From a virus: DNA of 43,549 bases. Below the pieces are notes generated by a model that searched no databases, was not told the DNA's origin, and saw only the letters and a list, made by a program, of their open reading frames with translations. A program made the translations under genes and the position numbers. Position 1 is the first letter of the stretch. Every line of letters begins with the position of its first letter. Location of the stretch: positions 1 through 43,549 of the IMG/VR virus record IMGVR_UViG_3300025703_000011; one strand, written 5' to 3'. Shown in pieces: positions 37,091 to 42,101 of this stretch.

Positions 37091-37210
37091 AGTCAAACCG
37101 AGTCTCGTAGCGCAAGGTAGCTCGTACCTTCGAGCGGCGTAGCAGGTAAAGTCGGTTTCCTCCCATAGACAAGGATAGGTTAGCGCCTAACACCCTCTAT
37201 GGGCTTTTTT
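37091..37210 (+). ncRNA. Structured small RNA of unknown function
   Basis: About 120 nt with its own promoter and terminator. A closing stem AAACCGA (37095-37101)/TCGGTTT (37152-37158) encloses CTCG/CGAG and hairpin AAGGTA-GCTCG-TACCTT (37114-37130). Its first 11 nt (AGTCAAACCGA) repeat the sequence of four control codons in leader 1 (35125-35135), and its TCGGTTT could in principle pair with that leader. A 16-codon open frame in the same register (from 37093) lacks a start codon. It is neither a tRNA nor a known phage RNA class that I recognise. Confidence 0.6.
37162..37210 (+). terminator. Intrinsic terminator of the small RNA
   Basis: CCCATAGA (37162-37169) pairs with TCTATGGG (37196-37203), enclosing GTTAG-CGC-CTAAC, and is followed by CTTTTTT. 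It ends 1-2 nt before the next promoter, insulating operon 3. Confidence 0.85.
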
Positions 37211-37211
37211 G

Positions 37212-37220
37212 TGGTATACT
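37212..37220 (+). promoter_or_regulatory. Promoter of tRNA operon 3 (TGGTATACT, extended -10)
   Basis: TG-G-TATACT followed by ATTTCC (6 nt) and ATG 37227, the same geometry as operons 1 and 2. It sits directly on the U-run of the preceding terminator. Confidence 0.75.
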
Positions 37221-37226
37221 ATTTCC

Positions 37227-37286
37227 ATGAAAGCCTTTTATTCATTGTCGAGTCTAGTACTCTCCGACAAAGGAGTAGCTTTCTAG
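37227..37286 (+). CDS. Attenuator leader peptide 3 (controls the Phe-Tyr-Leu-Ser operon)
   Basis: 19 codons and TAG, MKAFYSLSSLVLSDKGVAF. The run FYSLSSLVLS contains exactly the four amino acids of the seven downstream tRNAs. TTT is for Phe and TAT for Tyr. TTG is for Leu(CAA), and CTA and CTC for Leu(UAG). TCA, TCG and TCC are for Ser(UGA), and AGT for Ser(GCU). Only TTA, for Leu(UAA), is missing. Leaderless by promoter spacing. The last codons GGA GTA GCT TTC TAG form the antiterminator strand. An upstream TACTC/GAGTA hairpin could sequester it. Confidence 0.85.
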   Translation: MKAFYSLSSLVLSDKGVAF

Positions 37287-37341
37287 TACCCTGTGTAGGG
37301 CGTACACCATAAGGTCCTCCAACCTAGAAAGAAGCTTCTCC
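37272..37341 (+). promoter_or_regulatory. Antiterminator of tRNA operon 3
   Basis: CTTTCTAG (37279-37286, end of the leader ORF) pairs with CTAGAAAG (37324-37331), 8 bp. GGAG (37272-37275) can extend to CTCC (37338-37341) across an internal loop, disrupting the terminator's 5' arm (37333-37340). A competing hairpin TACTC (37258-37262)/GAGTA (37273-37277) lies within the ORF. Confidence 0.65.
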
Positions 37342-37361
37342 TTCAAACGAGAGGCTTTTTT
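37333..37361 (+). terminator. Intrinsic terminator (attenuator) before tRNA-Phe
   Basis: AGCTTCTC (37333-37340), loop CTTCAAAC, GAGAGGCT (37349-37356), then a run of T to 37361. It ends 3 nt before tRNA-Phe. Confidence 0.88.
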
Positions 37362-37364
37362 CAT

Positions 37365-37439
37365 GTCTTCGTAGTGTAGTGGTCTGCACATCTGCTTGAA
37401 GAACAGAAGGTCTTAGTTCAATTCTAAGCGTTGACACCA
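37365..37439 (+). tRNA. tRNA-Phe(GAA)
   Basis: 75 nt, CCA encoded, A73. Loop TTGAAGA with a C31-A39 mismatch. Acceptor GTCTTCG/CGTTGAC has two T-T mismatches (4-69, 5-68), the weakest acceptor of the set. T-arm CTTAG-TTCAATT-CTAAG. Leader 3 has TTT. Confidence 0.85.
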
Positions 37440-37443
37440 ACAA

Positions 37444-37526
37444 GGCACGTTCGTATAGCGGCAATTACTCCGGGCTGTAAACTCGGCGCTTCGGCTTCCT
37501 AGGTTCGAGTCCTAGACGTGTCACCA
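37444..37526 (+). tRNA. tRNA-Tyr(GUA)
   Basis: 83 nt, class II with a short variable arm GC-TTCG-GC, CCA encoded. Acceptor GGCACGT/ACGTGTC; loop CTGTAAA in CCGGG/CTCGG. T-loop TTCGAGT. Leader 3 has TAT. Confidence 0.92.
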
Positions 37527-37527
37527 A

Positions 37528-37604
37528 GCCACTATAGGCCAACTGGCAGAGCCGGGGGGCTCAAAACCCCCTGATTGTACGTTCGAATCGTACTAGTGGT
37601 ACCA
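37528..37604 (+). tRNA. tRNA-Leu(CAA), class I form
   Basis: 77 nt, CCA encoded. Acceptor GCCACTA/TAGTGGT; anticodon stem GGGGG/CCCCC; loop CTCAAAA. The variable loop is only 5 nt (TGATT), whereas bacterial tRNA-Leu has a long variable arm. T-arm GTACG-TTCGAAT-CGTAC. Leader 3 has TTG. Confidence 0.85.
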
Positions 37605-37608
37605 ATAA

Positions 37609-37684
37609 GCTCTCGTATCCCAATGGTAGAGGACTCCGGCTTAGACCCGGATCAGTGTCAGTTCGAGTCTGACCGAGAGTACCA
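37609..37684 (+). tRNA. tRNA-Leu(UAG), class I form
   Basis: 76 nt, CCA encoded. Acceptor GCTCTCG/CGAGAGT; anticodon stem TCCGG/CCGGA; loop CTTAGAC. The variable loop is 5 nt (TCAGT), again not the long arm of bacterial tRNA-Leu. T-arm GTCAG-TTCGAGT-CTGAC. Leader 3 has CTA and CTC. Confidence 0.85.
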
Positions 37685-37770
37685 GCTCAGTTGGCGAAAG
37701 GGGAAACGCTGTCGGCTTAAACCCGACTGTCTAACAAGACTTATAGGTTCGAGTCCTATACTGAGTACCA
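37685..37770 (+). tRNA. tRNA-Leu(UAA), class II
   Basis: 86 nt, abutting the previous tRNA. Normal long variable arm TGTCT-AACA-AGACT. Acceptor GCTCAGT/ACTGAGT; loop CTTAAAC in GTCGG/CCGAC; CCA encoded, A73. The contrast with its two class I neighbours is clear. Confidence 0.92.
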
Positions 37771-37771
37771 A

Positions 37772-37862
37772 GGTAGATTAAGCAGCTGCATGGAGCGGCG
37801 ACTGGCTTTGAATACCAGGCTACATGAAAGTGTACGGGGGTCGGGTCCTCAATCTACCGCCA
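37772..37862 (+). tRNA. tRNA-Ser(UGA)
   Basis: 91 nt, class II with variable arm TACA...TGTA, G73 as for Ser, CCA encoded. Perfect acceptor GGTAGAT/ATCTACC. Loop TTTGAAT with a C31-A39 mismatch. Leader 3 has TCA, TCG and TCC. Confidence 0.9.
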
Positions 37863-37865
37863 AAT

Positions 37866-37949
37866 GGAGGGTGAACGGTCTAGGAGATCGGCTCGCCCGC
37901 TAAGCGAAGCGCTCGAAAGAGTGGGTTTCGATTACTCCGCCCTCCGCCA
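37866..37949 (+). tRNA. tRNA-Ser(GCU), with C33
   Basis: 84 nt, class II, variable arm GCTC-GAAA-GAGT, G73, CCA encoded. Acceptor GGAGGGT/GCCCTCC. Loop CCGCTAA has C33 in place of the near-invariant U33. Leader 3 has AGT. Last tRNA of the array. Confidence 0.88.
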
Positions 37950-37955
37950 TAAGAG

Positions 37956-37961
37956 TATAAT
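37956..37961 (+). promoter_or_regulatory. -10 box (TATAAT) with near-leaderless start
   Basis: A perfect TATAAT 8 nt before ATG 37970. A start 7 nt downstream would leave a 1-2 nt leader. There is no TG extension and no Shine-Dalgarno. Confidence 0.5.
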
Positions 37962-37969
37962 AATTATTT

Positions 37970-38269
37970 ATGAGACGCATTGAACAAGATCCCGAAGAAA
38001 TACGGGAAGAAGAAGAGGCTATAGCTAGACACGCTACCCCTAGCCATGAGCAAATAACTGAAGAGATCGACGTAGAAGCTATCCGTGAAGCACTAGGCGA
38101 TAAGGCCTGTCGCAGCCTACGCCCAGCCGAGCATATCTTAGGTGAGTATGGAGAAGTACACCCCCATCGAGCCGGATATGGAGAGTTCTACCCTCTTGAC
38201 GTATTAAGGGGTATGCAAGCCGAGATTGAAGCACGACAAAGACCACCCGACAACGAGTGGGAAAGTTAA
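37970..38269 (+). CDS. Acidic hypothetical protein, 99 aa
   Basis: Highly charged and helical (EQDPEEIREEEEAIARHA, then ITEEIDVEAIREALG), with a HILGEYGEVHPHRAGYGEFYP middle. No family is recognised. It directly follows the tRNA array with its own -10 box. The TAA overlaps the next ATG. Confidence 0.6.
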   Translation: MRRIEQDPEEIREEEEAIARHATPSHEQITEEIDVEAIREALGDKACRSLRPAEHILGEYGEVHPHRAGYGEFYPLDVLRGMQAEIEARQRPPDNEWES

Positions 38270-38433
38270 TGGATCGTGAAGACTATAAAGTACTACCTTT
38301 GGCTATTGTTGGTGCGGCCGAAGGAATAGCCAGATACTACATTAAACCAGAGATAACTACCGAAAGAGTGGCGTTTCTTGGTGGTTTAGTAATAGGCGCT
38401 CTAGTAGCTAAAAGTCTAAGTCCTCATACATAG
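38269..38433 (+). CDS. Small membrane-associated protein, 54 aa
   Basis: The ATG overlaps the previous TAA (TAATG). One or two hydrophobic segments (VLPLAIVGAAEGIA; VAFLGGLVIGALVA). The 3' end overlaps the convergent gene at 38408 by 26 bp. No function is recognised. Confidence 0.55.
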   Translation: MDREDYKVLPLAIVGAAEGIARYYIKPEITTERVAFLGGLVIGALVAKSLSPHT

Positions 38434-38722
38434 GCACATCTTCAATATGCTTCGTAACCGGTGCTACAGGCACATCTTGTTTCATGCCGTACGTCTTCCC
38501 AAAACCAGATAGATCCACGTCAGCAGCATTAGCTGGGGGCAGTATAGTACGTTTAACAGGCTTTTTGGGCACCGTAGGGGGCTTCTCAGCTGGCATGCCT
38601 TTGAGGAGATCCAGTTTCCGGGTAATAGCCATGTGTAGCCACCACGGGCGTTCTGTGAAGGTCTCCATGGCATCAAACGCTGCTATGTCATCATCACGAA
38701 CCCATAGTGTTCTTCGAGGCAT
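38408..38722 (-). CDS. Small DNA-binding-like protein, paralogue of the 40532 gene
   Basis: 104 residues. The N-terminus RTLWVRDDDIAAFDAMETF...PWWLHMAITRKLD aligns with RTVYFRPEDIELWNRIDNK...LWLHEHLRAPI of the 40532 gene. This strand-then-two-helices pattern (R-T-V-x-V-R-x-x-D...W-x-x-x...x-x-W-L-H) resembles ribbon-helix-helix regulators. The C-terminal half is Pro/Val-rich and disordered. Confidence 0.55.
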   Translation of the reverse strand: MPRRTLWVRDDDIAAFDAMETFTERPWWLHMAITRKLDLLKGMPAEKPPTVPKKPVKRTILPPANAADVDLSGFGKTYGMKQDVPVAPVTKHIEDVPMYEDLDF

Positions 38723-38969
38723 GCTTTTTCCCTTTGTGTTTTTGACGCCTTAGCTGTAGCTTCCTACGCCGTTGAGACTTAGTAATAACAGGGGTACCGC
38801 GGACGTTCTTAGGATGGTATATCTCGCCATCTAAGATAACAAGATCAATAAACTCAGTGCCTTCTAGGTTACAAAATACCCTAGCGTTCTGTCGGCCATC
38901 CATTAAGATAACGTCCCAGACCTTGTTTACGCCGCCTGGTTTAACGTGCATAAGACGCAGTTTAGGCAT
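38694..38969 (-). CDS. Hypothetical basic protein, 91 aa
   Basis: Beta-rich N-terminal domain (MPKLRLMHVKPGGVNKVWDVILMDGRQNA...EFIDLVILDGEIYHPKNV) and a strongly basic tail (SQRRRKLQLRRQKHKGKKH) fit nucleic-acid binding. RBS AAAGGAGTAGCT precedes the ATG. It overlaps the next gene by 29 bp. Confidence 0.55.
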   Translation of the reverse strand: MPKLRLMHVKPGGVNKVWDVILMDGRQNARVFCNLEGTEFIDLVILDGEIYHPKNVRGTPVITKSQRRRKLQLRRQKHKGKKHASKNTMGS

Positions 38970-38971
38970 AG

Positions 38972-39142
38972 CTACTCCTTTACGAGAACGAGTAGAGCCC
39001 CTTGCGCGTGAGGCATGGTGCTGGCTATTTTCCAGTCATCGTCTAGCATCAGTTGTAGCTCTTCTAATGTTTGTTTGACTAAGATTACTTTGATCCTAGG
39101 TTTGGCGAACGGGTTTGGTGTTCTAGCAAGTGGTAATACCAT
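38972..39142 (-). CDS. Hypothetical protein, 56 aa
   Basis: Starts at ATG 39142 after GAGGGAAAAA and ends 2 nt before the next ATG. Begins MVLPLARTPNPFAKPRIKVI and continues with a helix TLEELQLMLDDDWKIAS and strand GALLVLVKE. A compact alpha-beta mini-protein with coupling on both sides; no family is recognised. Confidence 0.55.
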   Translation of the reverse strand: MVLPLARTPNPFAKPRIKVILVKQTLEELQLMLDDDWKIASTMPHAQGALLVLVKE

Positions 39143-40048
39143 TTTTTCCCTCTATGTTAATTCCTAAATAACTCCCTACCTCTCAAGCCCCGCACACTAC
39201 CGCCTACTCCCATAGTGACTACTTTCCGGGCTTCCCCAGATTTCGTATATCGGCCTCAGCAAATAACGTTTGTTACTTGAGATCAGCAACCCCTCAGCAC
39301 TCGTCTCGCGACAGCCCCCCCAGCGGACCACCTAGTGGGTGGGCACCAGATGACCCGGTGGCGGGGGGCAACCATTAACAGTGATTGTAGTCATTGATAA
39401 AAAGGGTTCCTACCTCTCAGTGCTCTTTCGAGCGCTATCTACCAGCCTTTGATTATTGACCCATTCCATTACAGAGTAGGGGACTGACAGACGCCTTCCT
39501 TTCGGAAACCTTGATGACCTTAGCCGTGCTTAGCAGCTTATTAGGCGAAGGTAGGGAGATATTAAAGAACTAATACTAACCGCTAGCATACCGAGTCGGT
39601 ACGTCCTTGTCAATAGGTTCTGAAATTATATAGGTATAAACCCATATTACTATCTATATATAACGTATAAGTAAATATTAAAGCCCGACCCTACGGGGGG
39701 GGTGGTTTTGGGTACGAAAAAGGATTGCTTGCACGGATACTACTACAAAAGGATGTCATAACATCTATATAAACTATGGCAATACCCCATATATAGCGTG
39801 TACATATCATAGTGCTATAGCCCACCCCTAGTACCCTATGTCGCACAATATATCTTTTACGACATCTATGATGTATCTATAAGGTATTGACCCCTGTTAT
39901 CACTACCCCTACCCACCGATTAGTAGCGTTATCTTACGTATACAAGACCTCCCGACACAAACAAGTTGGAGTTAGCACCTCTGGAACACTTTACGAACAC
40001 CACCACATATAGCGTTCTACCATCAGATCTTAACGCTACATATAGCGC
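39143..40048. other. 0.9 kb non-coding region (candidate regulatory/origin region)
   Basis: No convincing ORF. The left half (39160-39560) has several inverted repeats, e.g. CCACCTAGTGGGTGG (39328-39342) and GGCACC...GACCCGGTGGCGGGGGGC, and a direct repeat CCTACCTCTCA (39174 and 39409). The right half is AT-rich (39605-39690, 39780-39870) with many CTATATA steps. Three CATATAGCG-type motifs lie at 39788, 40006 and 40031. Features would suit a replication origin or control region; no iteron ladder is visible. Confidence 0.4.
39788..40040 (+). repeat. Three CATAT(AT)AGCG operator-like repeats
   Basis: CATATATAGCG at 39788-39798, ACATATAGCG at 40005-40014 and ACATATAGCG at 40031-40040, all on the + strand. 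The same motif appears twice, reversed, at the late promoter. The last two flank the end of the TerS-like gene by 9-44 bp. Confidence 0.55.
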
Positions 40049-40513
40049 CTAGACACTTGGCAAGTCTATAGGCTCTTCTTCGATCAGATCGCCACCTGAT
40101 AAGTCTATGGCTATCTTGACTACTGAAACCTGTTGCTCGACCTTCACAGTAGCCTTGCCGTGTACCTTATCATGCCCAAACATGGCTGCATTTAGGGCTA
40201 TTTCCCGTTTACGTGGCATATCACTCTTAGACCAATCACGAGCTGTACCAACTATGACACTCTCAAACAGCTCTGAGTGCTTGCCCAGAGCCATGAGAAC
40301 CTTTGGGTCTTTCATATTGCGGTTAGCTACAGCAGCAGCAGAGCGCGCGCTAACTAGGTTGTGCGAACGTCTAGCAGCTTCACTTGGCGTGATCTTAGGG
40401 TTGTCTATCAACTCCTTAACAAACAACTTTCTGTTGTGTGATAGTCCTTGCTTCTTTACGCCTTGCCTTCGTAGCTCGGCAGCAGAAGCTCCGTCTTTAG
40501 TAACAACTGTCAT
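40049..40513 (-). CDS. Terminase small subunit-like protein
   Basis: 154 residues. The pattern LSHNRKLFVKELIDNPKITPSEAARR...SARSAAAVANRNMKDPKVLMAL matches the N-terminal domain of small terminases ('LT.kq..Fv.eyl.d.n...AA..AGYS...A...a..ll.np.V'), an HTH that recognises packaging sites. The C-terminus is a charged helix and beta strand (VEQQVSVVKIAIDLSGG). The gene is 6.4 kb from TerL, divided from it by the tRNA array on the other strand. It has a leaderless-type promoter. Confidence 0.7.
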   Translation of the reverse strand: MTVVTKDGASAAELRRQGVKKQGLSHNRKLFVKELIDNPKITPSEAARRSHNLVSARSAAAVANRNMKDPKVLMALGKHSELFESVIVGTARDWSKSDMPRKREIALNAAMFGHDKVHGKATVKVEQQVSVVKIAIDLSGGDLIEEEPIDLPSV

Positions 40514-40519
40514 ATAAGT

Positions 40520-40528
40520 ATATTACCA
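40520..40528 (-). promoter_or_regulatory. Leaderless promoter (TGGTAATAT) of the TerS-like gene
   Basis: On the - strand TG-G-TAATAT is followed by ACTTAT (6 nt) and the ATG at 40513. The geometry is identical to the three tRNA leader promoters. No Shine-Dalgarno is present. Confidence 0.65.
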
Positions 40529-40531
40529 CCG

Positions 40532-40786
40532 TTAGCTCTCTACAGGCTCATAAGCAGGCTCAATGATCGTTGAGGTCTGTTGATCCTTCGGAACAGCCGA
40601 GCCAGTGGAACGTGAAGGAGAGGAAGAAAGAAAAGGCACAACTATAACGTTACCCTCCCTTGTTGGTTTAGTATTGTATATAGGTGCTCTTAGATGTTCA
40701 TGTAGCCATAGAGCCTTATTGTCTATTCTATTCCATAACTCTATATCTTCAGGTCTGAAGTAGACTGTTCTTTGTTGTAATGGCAT
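40532..40786 (-). CDS. Small DNA-binding-like protein, paralogue of the 38408 gene
   Basis: 84 residues from ATG 40786; an upstream ATG (40822) is in the promoter. The first 36 residues align with the 38408 product (see there), a probable ribbon-helix-helix-type fold. The rest is Ser/Pro/Thr-rich and disordered. Leaderless-type promoter. It could be a regulator of the region to its left. Confidence 0.55.
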   Translation of the reverse strand: MPLQQRTVYFRPEDIELWNRIDNKALWLHEHLRAPIYNTKPTREGNVIVVPFLSSSPSRSTGSAVPKDQQTSTIIEPAYEPVES

Positions 40787-40792
40787 ACAGTA

Positions 40793-40801
40793 ATAATACC
40801 A
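40793..40801 (-). promoter_or_regulatory. Leaderless promoter (TGGTATTAT)
   Basis: On the - strand TG-G-TATTAT is followed by TACTGT (6 nt) and ATG 40786. The same spacing occurs at TerS and the tRNA leaders. Confidence 0.65.
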
Positions 40802-40896
40802 GACAAGGCGTAAGGCGTACATTGTAAGGTTGTAGAATAGACAATAACTGTATCTGTAAATGTACCAAATAACAATACTTGCCGCCTGTTAGGTAT

Positions 40897-40905
40897 TGAC
40901 ATAAT
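40897..40905 (+). promoter_or_regulatory. Extended -10-like box (TGACATAAT)
   Basis: TG-A-CATAAT on the + strand, about 83 nt before ATG 40988. One mismatch to consensus. It could start the right-hand + strand block, diverging from the gene at 40786. Confidence 0.4.
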
Positions 40906-40987
40906 AAGGAAAAAGGCGCAGGATGTTGGCAGGTCAAACGAACAGCAACCTACACGGTCAAGTATCGTACACAGGTAGCCAACTAGG

Positions 40988-41155
40988 ATGACAAGCACGA
41001 AGAAGAAAGCTCGTATCGGTAAACTACAAGGACATGATCGAAAAGCCTTGCGAGCAACAAGTACATTAATAATTGACTGGTTAGATAGTCCTATAAGTGG
41101 GTACAAGCAACGAAGTATCCATAACACCCTGCGACCTGCTTACGGTGGCTTGTAG
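40988..41155 (+). CDS. Small basic hypothetical protein, 55 aa
   Basis: ATG 40988 to TAG 41155. Basic and helical (MTSTKKKARIGKLQGHDRKALRA, then TLIIDWLDSPISGYK). It has a weak ribosome site (TAGG). It is the only open frame in this stretch and begins after an extended -10-like box. No family is recognised. Confidence 0.45.
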   Translation: MTSTKKKARIGKLQGHDRKALRATSTLIIDWLDSPISGYKQRSIHNTLRPAYGGL

Positions 41156-41484
41156 GACTGAATAGCTACATAAGGTTTACGCAAAGCTGGTATGTAATTA
41201 AATGGATACCAACGCCTTGAGGCTGTACGGTATGCGGAGTATTGCACTCCTGAGTAGTAGGTATGTACTACGGTACACGACAGATAAACAATAGTAGGTA
41301 ATAAACACCGCCTTGTGTAGCTAACACCGGTAACAACATCCTATAGTAAGTCGGCACTTCAGATGATAACCGCAAGGCAGTCATGGACACAGTCGCAATA
41401 GTGAGTTACCGGTGCTATCCAGCCAGTCAATTAAGCAACGCAGACAGAATGACTAGATCACTGTAAGCGTAAGGAGATAAGATA
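41156..41484 (+). other. 329-bp untranslated region with predicted RNA structure
   Basis: Several inverted repeats. GGAGT-ATTGC-ACTCC lies near 41235, and GTAGTA-GGTATG-TACTAC near 41258. A 10-bp pair CACCGGTAAC (41325-41334)/GTTACCGGTG (41405-41414) encloses 70 nt. It precedes the 41485 gene and could be a structured leader or a small RNA. No U-run terminator or known riboswitch core was recognised. Confidence 0.45.
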
Positions 41485-41913
41485 ATGGAAGCACGAGAAG
41501 AACAACAGCAAGCAGTCAAGGAGCTACGTAAACTCTTGCAAGGTCAAGATACTATTATGACACTGGCACAGTGGACAGGCTCGACAGCCTATGTACGTCT
41601 GTTTGTTGTCAAGAATAACCAATTAATAGACATAACACATAGAGCAGGAGAAGCCATGGGCGATAAGACTGTACACTCAGTCAATAAACCCTATGGACTC
41701 AAGTATGGTGGCTACGGCTACGGTAAGGAGTTTGCAGCAGTTTATGGCTTAGGTAGCGCGCTGTACCGCAAGGGATACAAGCACACCCTGAAAAACTGTC
41801 ATAGCAACGATCACTCAAATTATAGCCGTAATGACGGTGGTAACTTTGACGCTAGTAAATTACCGGACTGGCACACTGCCGGTGGTTACAGGTTTAGCCA
41901 GAGGAGTATCTAG
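41485..41913 (+). CDS. Hypothetical phage protein, 142 aa
   Basis: The start follows AAGGAGATAAGATA. An N-terminal charged helix is followed by WTGSTAYVRLFVVKNNQLIDITHRAGEAMG, then GYGYGKEFAAVYGLGSALYRKGY and a His/Asn/Asp-rich stretch. The Y-G-rich middle is reminiscent of small conserved phage proteins of unknown function. First gene of the right-hand + strand cluster. Confidence 0.6.
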   Translation: MEAREEQQQAVKELRKLLQGQDTIMTLAQWTGSTAYVRLFVVKNNQLIDITHRAGEAMGDKTVHSVNKPYGLKYGGYGYGKEFAAVYGLGSALYRKGYKHTLKNCHSNDHSNYSRNDGGNFDASKLPDWHTAGGYRFSQRSI

Positions 41914-41914
41914 C

Positions 41915-42097
41915 ATGAAATTACTAATTACTATAAACACTGACAACGCAAGTTTTGATGATAATTTTATAACGGAGCTGACCTATGTTGTCAATCAGAT
42001 ACCGCAGATTATAACAGAGGCAACTTATGTAACTCGCAAGCTAAAAGATAGCCACGGTAATATTGTTGGTACAGTAACCCCAGAGGAGAAGGAGTAG
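41915..42097 (+). CDS. Hypothetical protein, 60 aa
   Basis: ATG 41915, 1 nt after the previous stop and preceded by GAGGAG. Sequence MKLLITINTDNASFDDNFITEL then helices and a polar tail. A longer frame from 41831 would lie inside the preceding gene. No family is recognised. Confidence 0.6.
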   Translation: MKLLITINTDNASFDDNFITELTYVVNQIPQIITEATYVTRKLKDSHGNIVGTVTPEEKE

Positions 42098-42101
42098 CTA
42101 T

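Noticed and set aside
37093-37143. A fourth leader peptide inside the small RNA
   Set aside because: The 16-codon frame has no ATG, GTG or TTG at its start, its amino acids match no tRNA group, and no antiterminator to the following hairpin was found.
39143-40048. CRISPR array or iteron ladder in the non-coding region
   Set aside because: Only short, irregular repeats; no regular spacing of repeats and spacers.
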